Made by a program: the position numbers and the translations under genes. A stretch of DNA of 64,000 nucleotides from Thermococcus sp. 18S1. Its GTDB lineage: Archaea > Methanobacteriota_B > Thermococci > Thermococcales > Thermococcaceae. The stretch is from positions 1,860,001 to 1,924,000 of the forward strand of contig NZ_SNUU01000001.1 of NCBI RefSeq assembly GCF_012027645.1, given 5' to 3'. Of this stretch, positions 52,740 through 60,583 are shown one piece after another. Under the pieces are notes generated by a model. That model saw only the letters and a program-made list of their open reading frames with translations. It was not told the origin of the DNA and did not search any database. The first letter of the stretch is position 1; every line of letters starts with the position of its first letter.

Positions 52740-53183
52740 TCACTTCTTCACGCTGAACCCCATGGCCTGCCTCTGCTGAAGCTCCTGCGCCTTCTGGGCG
52801 AGCTCTCCCAGCTGTCCCTCCAGCTTTTTGAGCGCCTCCTGGGTCTTGGCTATCGCCTCATCGTACTCCCTGATGCGCGCGTCCAGATAAGTTATTGCGT
52901 CATCGAGGTTCTTCTCGATAGCGTAGCCGGCGCCGACGCTGACTATCGCGTTCTCCTTGTCGTCTATGTGCGCCTTCAGGAAGGAGCCCGCCCCGATCGG
53001 CACCAGTATCTCCGGCTTCTCCTCCTCGACCTTCTTGAGTTCCTCCAGCGTCTCTTTTACCGCCTGGAACTCGTTCCTCCCCAGGGTGAGCAGTTCGAGG
53101 TTCTGGGCCAGGAGCTGCGCCTGGGCCTGAAGGAGCTGGTACTCGTAAGCGAGCCTTTCAAGCTGCTCGTTCATCTCGGCCAT
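52740..53183 (-). CDS. pfdA: Prefoldin alpha subunit
   Basis: 147 residues, the alpha subunit of the hexameric chaperone prefoldin, which holds unfolded proteins for the thermosome. Two coiled-coil arms (about 5-55 and 95-140) flank a beta-hairpin region with [17 protein letters not shown]. This is the usual length and shape of archaeal prefoldin alpha. ATG follows GGTGGTG. The 200 bases upstream of its end toward 52531 contain only promoter sequence of the DUF2341 gene. Confidence 0.95.
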   Translation of the reverse strand: MAEMNEQLERLAYEYQLLQAQAQLLAQNLELLTLGRNEFQAVKETLEELKKVEEEKPEILVPIGAGSFLKAHIDDKENAIVSVGAGYAIEKNLDDAITYLDARIREYDEAIAKTQEALKKLEGQLGELAQKAQELQQRQAMGFSVKK

Positions 53184-53258
53184 TTTACACCACCGGGGAG
53201 ACTACGCGGGGAGGCTTTTAAGGTTTGGGTTGGTAAGCAAAGGGAGAAGAAAAGGGGC

Positions 53259-54146
53259 TCACTTGAGTATCTCTTCCCTGACCCTCCCAGCTATCTCCCT
53301 CATCGCATCGGCCGCCTTCGAGTCGGGAAAGGCCTCGACGAAGGGCTTGAGCATGCTCATGCTCCTCGGAATGGCCCTGTCGTAGGGTATCTCGCCGAGT
53401 ATCGGAATTCCCTCGGCTTCAGCCCACTCCCTTAGAGCAGTGAAGCCAGGGTTAAAGTCGGCCTTATTGATGATGAGGTAAGCCGGCTGCCTGAAGTGCT
53501 GGACGACCTTGTATGCCCTCCGCACGTCGCTGAGGGAAGCAGGGGTAGGCTCCGCCACGAGTATCGTCAGATCAGCCCCACCTATGCTCGCTATAACCTG
53601 ACAGCCGATTCCTGCGGCGCTGTCAACCACCATGTGCTCGATGCCGAGCTCCCCCATGAGCTTCTTCGCCCACTCCTTCTCCTCGGTAACGAGCTTTCCG
53701 CTGTTGGGCCTGCCGACGTCGAGCTGGGCCGAAATCAGCGGAAAGCCGTAGCGGGTGGTCGTCTTCCTGACGACTCCAGAGCGAACCTCGTCAAGGCTTA
53801 TCGTCCCCGGAACCGGACAAACGAGGCCACAGACGTTGCAGCCCTCACAGGTCAGCTCGCTGACAACGTAGTCGCCGTCTATGACCTTGATACAGTCGTA
53901 GGGGCAGCGCTCCTGGCAGATGCCGCACCTTATGCAGCTCTCCGTGTTTATCCTCGCCACCTTCGCCCCTATCAGCTCCCTCTCCTCCTCCCAGCGCTCC
54001 ACGCCGAGGAGCAGGTCGAGGTTCGGCGCGTCCGCATCGGCATCAACGGCAACGAACCGGTACTCGTCCTTCAGCAGGTAGAGGAGCGAGGCTGTGACGG
54101 TACTCTTTCCAACGCCTCCCTTGCCGCTCGCTATGACCAGCTGCAT
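53259..54146 (-). CDS. Mrp/MinD-type P-loop ATPase with inserted ferredoxin domain, second
   Basis: 295 residues. The deviant Walker A is GKGGVGKST near residue 9. A two-cluster ferredoxin insert lies at about 60-105, with CIRCGICQERCPYDC and CEGCNVCGLVCP. The later VDSAAGIGC and LIINKADFN are MinD-type switch motifs. Such ATPases accompany orange protein (ORP) and NifX-like genes in anaerobes, where a role in metal-sulfur cofactor handling or septum placement has been proposed. Its ATG overlaps the stop of the paralogue before it. Confidence 0.9.
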   Translation of the reverse strand: MQLVIASGKGGVGKSTVTASLLYLLKDEYRFVAVDADADAPNLDLLLGVERWEEERELIGAKVARINTESCIRCGICQERCPYDCIKVIDGDYVVSELTCEGCNVCGLVCPVPGTISLDEVRSGVVRKTTTRYGFPLISAQLDVGRPNSGKLVTEEKEWAKKLMGELGIEHMVVDSAAGIGCQVIASIGGADLTILVAEPTPASLSDVRRAYKVVQHFRQPAYLIINKADFNPGFTALREWAEAEGIPILGEIPYDRAIPRSMSMLKPFVEAFPDSKAADAMREIAGRVREEILK

Positions 54147-55015
54147 CACTCACCACCTCCGAGGAACTCAACGACCCTGGAAGCAATCTCCCTGAAGAGC
54201 CCCGCCTCGGGATAATCCGTCAGGACTATGGGCTTCCCCTCAACGTAGCTCCTTATGATGTTCTCGCTGTACGGAATCTCCGCGATTACCTCCGCACCGT
54301 ACTTCTCGGCAATCTCGCGCACCTTAGCCACTTCGCCGAGGTCCGAGCGGTTCACAACGACCATCGCGGGAACCTCCATCAGCTTCGCCAGCCTGAGAAT
54401 CAACTCGCCGTCGTGAATTCCGAGGGGAGTTGGCTCGATGACGGCTATGATGAGCCTCGAGTCCTCAAGGGCCTTCGAGACGGTGTTGCTCGTTCCCGCG
54501 GCGGTATCAACCATCAAAAGCTCCTTCTCAAGCCCCTGGGCACGCTTCTTGGCCCTGGAAACTATCGGCATCGCCCTCTCCTCACCCTCAAGGAGCCTTC
54601 CCGTGACGAGCGGGAAGCCGTAGGGGGTCTCAGTGAGGTAAGTGTGCCCCATCAGCTTCTTGCCCGGCAGAATAGCCCCCGGGACAGGACAGACTATCTC
54701 ACAGGCGGCGCAACCGGAGCAGAGGTTCGGCATCAGGAAGGGCGTCCCATCGCGCATGGTTATTATCGCGTGCTCCTCACAGACCTCGGCGCACTTCCTG
54801 CAGCGGGTGCACTTCCCATAGTCGAAGCGCGGCATGAACAGTTCAACCGGCTCTTCGTTGGCCAGCTCCACGCCCAGCAGAAGGTGGTCGTTGGGAGCCT
54901 CAACATCAAGGTCAGCTAAGACGAGATCGTAGTGCTCCCTGAGTGCTATCGCCAGATTGATCGCAACCGTTGACTTTCCAGTGCCACCTTTTCCACCGCT
55001 CACCGCTATCTGCAA
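54146..55015 (-). CDS. Mrp/MinD-type P-loop ATPase with inserted ferredoxin domain, first
   Basis: 289 residues, TTG start behind GGAGGTGAGAGC. P-loop GGKGGTGKST near residue 7; ferredoxin insert at about 65-115 with CTRCRKCAEVC and CSGCAACEIVCP; VDTAAGTSN and VVVNRSDLG follow. It is a paralogue of the next gene, and the pair probably forms a heterodimer. It diverges from a NifX-like gene across a promoter with a TTAGG-N4-CCTAA box and a 14-base near-palindrome. Confidence 0.9.
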   Translation of the reverse strand: MQIAVSGGKGGTGKSTVAINLAIALREHYDLVLADLDVEAPNDHLLLGVELANEEPVELFMPRFDYGKCTRCRKCAEVCEEHAIITMRDGTPFLMPNLCSGCAACEIVCPVPGAILPGKKLMGHTYLTETPYGFPLVTGRLLEGEERAMPIVSRAKKRAQGLEKELLMVDTAAGTSNTVSKALEDSRLIIAVIEPTPLGIHDGELILRLAKLMEVPAMVVVNRSDLGEVAKVREIAEKYGAEVIAEIPYSENIIRSYVEGKPIVLTDYPEAGLFREIASRVVEFLGGGE

Positions 55016-55031
55016 GCTCTCACCTCCAGAA

Positions 55032-55073
55032 TTAGGCTAACCTAAAAGCTTTTAAGCTTTGTGCATACGCTCA
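55032..55073. promoter_or_regulatory. Divergent Mrp/NifX promoter with two operator motifs
   Basis: TTAGG-CTAA-CCTAA (55032-55045), TATA sequences for both directions (about 55047-55058), and TGTGCATACGCTCA (55060-55073). The first box resembles the core of bacterial DtxR/IdeR iron boxes. Seen from the minus strand the order is 14-mer, TATA, box, start; from the plus strand it is box, TATA, 14-mer, start. Confidence 0.7.
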
Positions 55074-55087
55074 AAACGGTGATGCTC

Positions 55088-55495
55088 ATGAGGTGCCTGA
55101 AGGTCGCGTTTGGAATGGAAAACGATGAGACGCTCATAGATGCCCACTACGGGGACTCGGAGTTCTTCGCGACATACGAGGTCTGCGAGGACAAGAGTGT
55201 TAAGCTGCTCGAAAAGAGGCACAACAAGGCCAAGGACTTCGAGGAAGAGGACGACGGCCATGGCGACCCCAGGAAGTTCAAGGCCGTCGTGAGCCAGCTC
55301 CTCGACGTTGACGTCCTAGCAGCATTCAGAATGGGTCCAAACTTCCTGAGGATCCGCGACAAGACCAACAAGGTGGCATTCTTCACGAGGACGAGGGACT
55401 TAAACCTCGCCCTGCAGAGGTTTATCGAGAACTTCGACGACCTCTGGGAACAGGTACAGGCGAAGAAGGCCGAAAAGCCCCCGATAGAGGAGTAA
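55088..55495 (+). CDS. NifX-like (dinitrogenase Fe-Mo cofactor family) protein, first
   Basis: 135 residues with the NifX/NifB-C ribonuclease-H-like fold: CLKVAFGMENDETLIDAHYGDSEFFATYEV is the typical opening, with the conserved D-x-H-x-G-x-S pattern; residues around LLDVDVLAAFRMGPNFLRI match the second half. It may bind a metal-sulfur cofactor. ATG 55088 follows GGTGATG. Divergent from the two ferredoxin-ATPase genes, the arrangement seen around ORP genes. Confidence 0.82.
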   Translation: MRCLKVAFGMENDETLIDAHYGDSEFFATYEVCEDKSVKLLEKRHNKAKDFEEEDDGHGDPRKFKAVVSQLLDVDVLAAFRMGPNFLRIRDKTNKVAFFTRTRDLNLALQRFIENFDDLWEQVQAKKAEKPPIEE

Positions 55496-55829
55496 ACAAG
55501 AGGTCCGGGATAGCTCTAAGGTTTCCCGTTTCACAGCCCATACAGGGTTTTGGCATTCCTAGATTTCGAATACCTGCGAGGGATGAGCTGCTCACAATGG
55601 GCTGCTACTTCGCAGTCTCCTGTATATTCGGTCTAAAGCTTTCTTTCAGTGCCAGGCCTCCCCTCGCCATTGAACGTTTCGGACTATCCACCCACATCAT
55701 AATTCCAGCGTATAACCCAGATGAAAAGAAGGCGTTGCCAATGAGAGCAATTTCACTGTTTCTGGGACCAATTATCTCAAGAACGCTGCATATTCTGCGC
55801 CGCTTGTGTACTGCCACAGTACCGCCTTG
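55496..55829. other. Gap with no clear gene
   Basis: 334 bases between two NifX-like genes. Frames of 70-78 residues exist on both strands but none has a ribosome site or recognisable similarity; the minus-strand one (55605-55817) has an internal hydrophobic stretch and might be a fragment of an old membrane-protein gene. A TATA-containing promoter for the next gene begins at its right end. Confidence 0.5.
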
Positions 55830-55869
55830 TTAGGGCAACCGAAAACTTTAAATGCTGTGCATATGCACA
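55830..55869 (+). promoter_or_regulatory. NifX-like promoter with box, TATA and perfect 14-base palindrome
   Basis: TTAGG-GCAA-CCGAA (55830-55843, one mismatch in the inverted repeat), TATA box CTTTAAAT (55846-55853), then the perfect palindrome TGTGCATATGCACA (55856-55869). Same order and nearly the same spacing as the plus-strand promoter at 55032-55073. Confidence 0.7.
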
Positions 55870-55899
55870 AAATAATAGAACGAAAGTGAGGTGGTTGAG

Positions 55900-56475
55900 A
55901 TGAGAATCGCAGTACCAACCAACGGAGGGGGGCTTGAAGACACAGTTGCTCCGGTCTTTGCCAGAGCCCCAGCGTTCCTCATAGTGGACGTTGACGAAAA
56001 CGGCAACGTCACCAGCAGCAGGGTCATCCAGAACGGTGCCGCCATGGCGGGAGGCGGAGCCGGGCCAATGGCCATCCAGACCCTCATCAACGAGGGCGTC
56101 GAAGCGGTGATAGCACCGCAGGTCGGCCCCAATGCTATGGGGGCTGCACAGGCCGCGGGGATAAGGGTCTACCAGGTCGTACCTGGAACCCCAGTCGAGG
56201 AGGCCATAAAGGCCGTCGTCAACGGAAGCGTTGGCCAGTTCACGGCCCCAGTCCCGCCTGCCCCAGCGACGCCGACATACCCGCCATATCCCGCTTACGG
56301 CTACGGCTTTGGTCCCGGCAGAGGCCAGGGCCGCGGTGGCGGCTGGGGAAGAGGCAGAGGCTTCGGTCGTGGATGGGGAAGAGGAGGGAGGGGCCAGGGA
56401 TCCAGACTTGGCTACTGCCCCTGGACCGGCCAGCCCAGCAGGCGAGCCCTTCGCTGGCTCTACGGTCGGTGGTGA
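55900..56475 (+). CDS. NifX-like protein with Pro- and Gly/Arg-rich tail, second
   Basis: 191 residues. Residues 1-115 form the NifX-like domain (MRIAVPTNGGGLEDTVAPVFARAPAF, then GPNAMGAAQAAGIRVY). A proline-rich linker (about 118-135) leads to a Gly/Arg-rich stretch (RGQGRGGGWGRGRG) and a final CPWTGQPSRRALRWLY. Such RG-rich tails occur in proteins next to DUF5320-type genes and could bind nucleic acid or a partner. ATG after GAGGTGGTTGAG; T-run terminator TCTTTTTTATT after the stop. Confidence 0.85.
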   Translation: MRIAVPTNGGGLEDTVAPVFARAPAFLIVDVDENGNVTSSRVIQNGAAMAGGGAGPMAIQTLINEGVEAVIAPQVGPNAMGAAQAAGIRVYQVVPGTPVEEAIKAVVNGSVGQFTAPVPPAPATPTYPPYPAYGYGFGPGRGQGRGGGWGRGRGFGRGWGRGGRGQGSRLGYCPWTGQPSRRALRWLYGRW

Positions 56476-56539
56476 ACTATCTCTTTTTTATTATTTGCAT
56501 TATGGGCATGAACGCGATAACGTATCGGGGGAACGGAGA

Positions 56540-56761
56540 ATGCCGAGAGGAATGGGAAGGGGATACAGCAGATTAGGACACGGATTCTATCCATTCAACG
56601 GCGCGTATGGTCTAATCGACCTACTCCTTCTTACAGGAATTCTGTATTTACTGTTCAAGCTCTTTGTTGCTGCGTTTCCCTACGCTCTGGGCCTGGGGGT
56701 GCTCCTAATCCTCCGGTCGTTCCTGAGGCCCCGTTTCGGGGGATGGGGGAGAGTATTTTGA
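56540..56761 (+). CDS. Small membrane protein with MPRGMGRG start
   Basis: 73 residues. MPRGMGRGYSRLGHG at the N-terminus is like the opening of DUF5320/DUF134-linked proteins of such clusters; two hydrophobic segments follow (about 25-42 and 45-60), then an RPRFGGWGR tail. Probably a small membrane protein belonging to the NifX cluster. ATG at 56540 with GGGGGAACGGAGA before it. Function unknown. Confidence 0.7.
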   Translation: MPRGMGRGYSRLGHGFYPFNGAYGLIDLLLLTGILYLLFKLFVAAFPYALGLGVLLILRSFLRPRFGGWGRVF

Positions 56762-56798
56762 GCGTATGCAAACTTTTTTAAATTCGGTTTTCCTAATT
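56759..56798 (+). promoter_or_regulatory. Third NifX-like promoter, mirrored operator order
   Basis: TGAGCGTATGCAAA (56759-56772; 13 of 14 bases equal the reverse complement of the motif at 55060-55073), TATA sequence TTTTTTAAATT (56775-56785), then AATTCGG-TTTT-CCTAATT (56781-56798, one mismatch). Order is 14-mer, TATA, box, start, the same as on the minus strand at 55073-55032. Confidence 0.65.
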
Positions 56799-56816
56799 CT
56801 TTCGGAGGTGGTGTGA

Positions 56817-57248
56817 ATGAGGATCATAGTCTCAACCGTAAACGGAGGACTCGAAGACCGGGTAAACCCGGCATTCGGAAGAACTCCCACTTTCACAATA
56901 GTTGACGTCGAGAACGGAGAAATAACCAACGCCCAGGTCGTTCAGAACCCGGGCTACAGCCAGCCAAGAGGAGCCGGAGTTACCGCGTCACAGTTCTGCA
57001 TAGACCAGGAGGCAGACGTGGTAATAGCAGGTCATTTTGGACCCAACTCCTCCGGGGTACTTCAGGCCGCAGGCATAAGGATAGTCTCGGCCCCCGCCAC
57101 TATGACCGTCAGAGAGGCGGTTGAGGCCTTCCTGCGGGGTGAGCTCACCCAGGCCGTTCTCAATCCAGAGGGCGGAGGAGCCGGCAGAGGAATGGGAAGA
57201 GGAGGAAGGGGCCAGGGAATGAGTAGCGGCCGCAGTGGCGGCTGGTGA
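56817..57248 (+). CDS. NifX-like protein with Gly/Arg-rich tail, third
   Basis: 143 residues. The NifX-like domain fills 1-110 (IVSTVNGGLEDRVNPAFGRTPTF, later GHFGPNSSGVLQAAGIRI) and the last 30 residues are Gly/Arg/Ser-rich (GRGMGRGGRGQGM). It has one cysteine, in ASQFCIDQEADV. ATG after GGAGGTGG. It is the closest in design to the second NifX-like protein, so the two may form a mixed complex. Confidence 0.85.
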   Translation: MRIIVSTVNGGLEDRVNPAFGRTPTFTIVDVENGEITNAQVVQNPGYSQPRGAGVTASQFCIDQEADVVIAGHFGPNSSGVLQAAGIRIVSAPATMTVREAVEAFLRGELTQAVLNPEGGGAGRGMGRGGRGQGMSSGRSGGW

Positions 57249-57365
57249 ACCCGAGCCATTTCTTTCAACATTTTCGCGAGAACACTCCCGCCAAAAGTTA
57301 AGGTTCTACCCCACCGCCAGCGAAATGTTAAAATATTCCAGAGCGAAGAAAATAATGGTGAGTCC

Positions 57366-57554
57366 ATGCGCGGTCCGTTCCCAGACCAAGTCACCATTAA
57401 GAGGTCCGATCCCCTTGCCCGCGAAAGAACAGAAAGGTTCCAACGCGAGAGGGGAGAACTCCGGAAGTATTCAACCATAGAAACTGCAGTAGTCATAATC
57501 CTCGCAGTACTGGCCCTGGGATTTGCAGTTTTCATCCTGAAAAACTATCTGTAA
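57366..57554 (+). CDS. Small single-helix membrane protein
   Basis: 62 residues: a charged, Arg/Glu-rich cytoplasmic N-terminal part (about 1-37) and one membrane helix (about 40-60). ATG after GGTGAGT; TATA-like GTTAAAATATT at 57326-57336. No known family. It could be a regulator or anchor in the NifX cluster or an independent small protein. Confidence 0.6.
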   Translation: MRGPFPDQVTIKRSDPLARERTERFQRERGELRKYSTIETAVVIILAVLALGFAVFILKNYL

Positions 57555-57618
57555 GCGCAGTTCACAGACCATGCGCCAGATAAACACCAATATAAAACAC
57601 ACAACGGGCGAGCGGGGA

Positions 57619-58587
57619 ATGCAGGGGTACTTCTTTTGGTTTCTCCTCGCCTCGCTGTCAGTCTTCTTTGCCGAGGTGACGGTGGCTTCATACCTCTATC
57701 CGTACTTCACGCCCTGGGGAATAATTTCCCTCCTTCCCCTCTACGGCCTCCACACACTGGTTCTCGCAGGAATCGTCTACCGTTTTGGGAAGCCCCGGTT
57801 CGAGACCCTCTACCTCGCAGGGATACTCTTCGGCCTCTATGAGGCGTACATAACCAAAGTGGTGTGGAACCCAGAGTGGGACTCCTTCCTCAAGATCGGC
57901 GGCGTCGGAATCCTCGAGGTTCTCGTCGTGGTGCTCTTCTGGCACCCGTTCATGTCGTTCATAATCCCTGTTGGAGTCGCGGAGCTCCTGACTTCAGGGA
58001 GAAAGATTCTTCCCAATATCATGCTTGGACATCCGTACCTTACTGCCGCACTCCTCGGCATCGTCGAATCCTCAAACGCCCCTACTCCGCCCCATTCGTT
58101 CCTCTCCACGTTCTCATCTTCGGCGTTCCTGATCACACTAATCTACCTGTGGTTGGAGCGTTTTGAAGGTGGACGCTATGATATGAAGGAGCTCCTCCCC
58201 TCATCACGGGAGCTTAGGCCTCTGTTCATCGCCCTTCTGGCGTACTACATTCTTTTTGGCTCCTTGCTCAGGAGGGAAGCACTCCCCGGCTTCTCCGCCC
58301 AGATTCCAATCTGGCTTCTCTACGCGGCCACATTTTTCCTGCTGTACCGCGCCCTGAAGAAGTCCCAGGAGCATGAAGAGGTCAAAATCACAGAATGCAG
58401 ACCCGAGCTTAGAAGGCTCACTGAACTTGCGGGGGTCTTCATAATCTCTGCAACTGTATCCACCTCAATCAAAACGTTCGTACTGCCACAGCTAGGCGTT
58501 GCCATCATCCTGGTCCTCTGGGCCTTTGCGAGCGTTGTTGCGGTCGTGAGTCTTGTGAAGAGCGCCAGATGGGCATTTACTCAGTAA
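57619..58587 (+). CDS. Uncharacterised polytopic membrane protein
   Basis: 322 residues with about nine or ten membrane helices and no soluble domain. A TATA box (CAATATAAAA, 57588-57597) lies about 25 bases before the ATG at 57619, which also follows GCGGGGA, so the transcript is short-leadered or leaderless. The in-frame ATG at 57571 would lie before the promoter. A short cytoplasmic loop near 255-270 holds EHEEVKITEC. Family not recognised. Confidence 0.72.
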   Translation: MQGYFFWFLLASLSVFFAEVTVASYLYPYFTPWGIISLLPLYGLHTLVLAGIVYRFGKPRFETLYLAGILFGLYEAYITKVVWNPEWDSFLKIGGVGILEVLVVVLFWHPFMSFIIPVGVAELLTSGRKILPNIMLGHPYLTAALLGIVESSNAPTPPHSFLSTFSSSAFLITLIYLWLERFEGGRYDMKELLPSSRELRPLFIALLAYYILFGSLLRREALPGFSAQIPIWLLYAATFFLLYRALKKSQEHEEVKITECRPELRRLTELAGVFIISATVSTSIKTFVLPQLGVAIILVLWAFASVVAVVSLVKSARWAFTQ

Positions 58588-58641
58588 TGCCGCGGGAGGT
58601 TTTTATAGAATGCCGCCAAGAATAACATCGGGGTGATTTCA

Positions 58642-58950
58642 GTGGCAGTTATGAGGCTCTGGCACGGAAGGGTGCCGATCGAAAAGGCGGACGAATACGA
58701 AAAGTTCCTCATCGAGAGGGCGGTTCCTGACTACGGTTCCGTTGATGGACTTTTAAAGCTCTACTTCACGAGGAAAGACGAAGGAGACGTTGCTCACTTC
58801 CTTCTCGTCACGATATGGGATTCAATGGAGTCCATCAAGAAGTTTGCAGGCGAGAACCCGGAGATAGCGAAGTACTACCCGGAAGACGACGACTTCCTGC
58901 TGGAGAAGGAGAAGTACGTTCAGCACTACAGAATCTTCTACGAAGGGTGA
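58642..58950 (+). CDS. Dimeric alpha-beta barrel protein, ABM-like
   Basis: 102 residues, GTG start five bases after GGGGTGA. VMRLWHGRVPIEKADEYEKFLIERAVPDY and HFLLVTIWDSMESIKKFAGEN follow the antibiotic-biosynthesis-monooxygenase/EthD-like ferredoxin fold, which forms dimers. No cofactor motif can be seen; members range from monooxygenases to structural relatives. Five bases separate it from the DUF998 gene, suggesting one operon. Confidence 0.75.
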   Translation: MAVMRLWHGRVPIEKADEYEKFLIERAVPDYGSVDGLLKLYFTRKDEGDVAHFLLVTIWDSMESIKKFAGENPEIAKYYPEDDDFLLEKEKYVQHYRIFYEG

Positions 58951-58955
58951 CGTGA

Positions 58956-59525
58956 ATGAAAAAGAGCCAGCCCTGGGCTGGCATCCTTTCTCCCCCAATC
59001 GCCCTCGGGGGGATAGGTGCGGCGATCATCATAAACCGCTCCTGGTGGCGACTCACGGACAACGCGATAAGCGACCTGGGAAAGGTTGGTCTTCCGTACA
59101 GCGGGGTGATGAACGTCCCCCTGTTCATATCAGCGGTCCTCGCCATCTATTACGCGGTGGGTCTTTTCAGGGAGGTTAAAAATCCCCTCTCCAAGCTTGG
59201 AATCGGTGTTTTCATAATTGGGCTGGCTTTCCTAGCGGGAATAGCGGTCTTTCCGGAAGGAACCGAACCGCACTACCACGTCAGCTGGGGCTTCTTTCTG
59301 GCGGGGAGCGTTGGATACCTGATAGCCGGGGCCGGTCTATGGCTCGAAGGCCTGAGGAAGTTCGGAGCCTTCACGGCCCTGCTCTTCACCGCCGAGGTTC
59401 TCCTCGCGAGATGGGCGTTTGAGACCTTCACCGGCGTTGCCATCGCCGAATTCATCGGAATTTTTGCCATGACAATCTGGCACTACGCGCTGCTGTGGGA
59501 GAAATTCTTCGCCGAAAAGGGTTAG
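58956..59525 (+). CDS. DUF998 membrane protein
   Basis: 189 residues with six membrane helices. The motif NAISDLGKVG after the first helix and FPEGTEPHYHVSWGFF in the middle are typical of DUF998, an uncharacterised family of bacterial and archaeal membrane proteins. It follows the ABM-like gene closely and converges with a DUF296 gene five bases later. Confidence 0.87.
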   Translation: MKKSQPWAGILSPPIALGGIGAAIIINRSWWRLTDNAISDLGKVGLPYSGVMNVPLFISAVLAIYYAVGLFREVKNPLSKLGIGVFIIGLAFLAGIAVFPEGTEPHYHVSWGFFLAGSVGYLIAGAGLWLEGLRKFGAFTALLFTAEVLLARWAFETFTGVAIAEFIGIFAMTIWHYALLWEKFFAEKG

Positions 59526-59530
59526 AGAGC

Positions 59531-59962
59531 TTAAATGCTGGTCTCGTCCCACAGCGCCAATCCATTCTCCTGCGGCTTTCTTTCAAGCAGTTCGCCGAGG
59601 AGTTCCTGCATGAAAACCTCCGCCACGAAGACCTCGCCCTCAACAAGATGCCCGCCGTAGAGCATGCCATCCGAGTCGCCCAGGGCAACGTGGATGTGGG
59701 CGAACGGCTCGCCGTCCTTGACACTTATGTTGCCCGCGAGAGAGACCAGCTCATAGGTACCTGTCAGCTCGATGACTTTGTACTCACCCGCATCCTCATC
59801 GAAGTAACCTATCTTTGGATTCCTCAAACTCCCGATGGCACTGACCGTCCCTACCAGGACGTTGTTCTTCTTTGCAAATTCGTTTATGAACTTCAGGAGC
59901 TCCTCCCCCTCGGGAACCCTGAACAGGAAATTTCTGCCCCTAGAGAACCTCACGGTACTCAC
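59531..59962 (-). CDS. DUF296 (PPC domain) protein
   Basis: 143 residues of the plant-and-prokaryote-conserved (PPC) domain. FRVPEGEELLKFINEFAKKN opens it, and FAHIHVALGDSDGMLYGGHLVEG carries the conserved histidines that may hold zinc. Prokaryotic members lack the AT-hook of plants and form trimers; their function is unknown. Start ATG after GGTGAG-type sequence. Confidence 0.88.
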   Translation of the reverse strand: MSTVRFSRGRNFLFRVPEGEELLKFINEFAKKNNVLVGTVSAIGSLRNPKIGYFDEDAGEYKVIELTGTYELVSLAGNISVKDGEPFAHIHVALGDSDGMLYGGHLVEGEVFVAEVFMQELLGELLERKPQENGLALWDETSI

Positions 59963-60010
59963 CTCAAAGCTAATAAGCCTCCCCGGATTTAACGGTTTTG
60001 GGTGAAAGGA

Positions 60011-60583
60011 ATGGACATCAAAGGGGCGATAATGCGTATCTTTCCAGAGATTCCGGAATTCGGTGAGGTTGACTTCTCCCAGTACTCAACACCCTACGCG
60101 GCGGTACTGATGGCTTTCCTCGAGAGCGGTAACCTCGGTTTAAAGGAATTTGAGGAGTTCATTGAGGAAAACGGTGGAACGAAGGCCGACGTTGGAAAGT
60201 TTCTCATCTCAATATTCCAGTATCTTCTCATCAGGTACCGCCGCTACGGAGACGAAAATGTCGAGGTGCCGGCGTTTAAGGCCTTCCTGACCCTCAAGGG
60301 CTGGCTCAATGAAAACGGCTTCGAGAACGATTACAGGCGGCTCCTACATTCGTTCGTCGGCTACCTCGTGGATATAGCGGAGAAAATTGCGGAAAAATCC
60401 AACTGCGAGCTGGGTCCTGCCTACATGAAAACCGCCTACCTGCTAACGGTCGAAGCGGAAGAAACCTTTGAGGAGGAGTATTTCAACGAACTCAAGAAGA
60501 AGGCCGAAGAGAGGCTTGCAAAGATTTATAAGAAATGTGGAATCGATGAGAGGCCTCCCGAAAAAAGGGAGAAGGGCTGTTAA
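60011..60583 (+). CDS. Uncharacterised soluble helical protein
   Basis: 190 residues, predicted nearly all helix, no signal peptide or membrane segment, with a highly charged C-terminal third (EEEYFNELKKKAEERL). ATG 60011 after GGTGAAAGGA. Three cysteines, one in the last residue. I do not recognise a family. The stop overlaps the convergent ChrB-like gene by four bases. Confidence 0.65.
   Translation: MDIKGAIMRIFPEIPEFGEVDFSQYSTPYAAVLMAFLESGNLGLKEFEEFIEENGGTKADVGKFLISIFQYLLIRYRRYGDENVEVPAFKAFLTLKGWLNENGFENDYRRLLHSFVGYLVDIAEKIAEKSNCELGPAYMKTAYLLTVEAEETFEEEYFNELKKKAEERLAKIYKKCGIDERPPEKREKGC

Noticed and set aside
55605-55817. Minus-strand 70-residue frame between NifX-like genes, first thought to be a transposase remnant
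   Set aside because: No transposase motif and no inverted repeats or target duplication around it.
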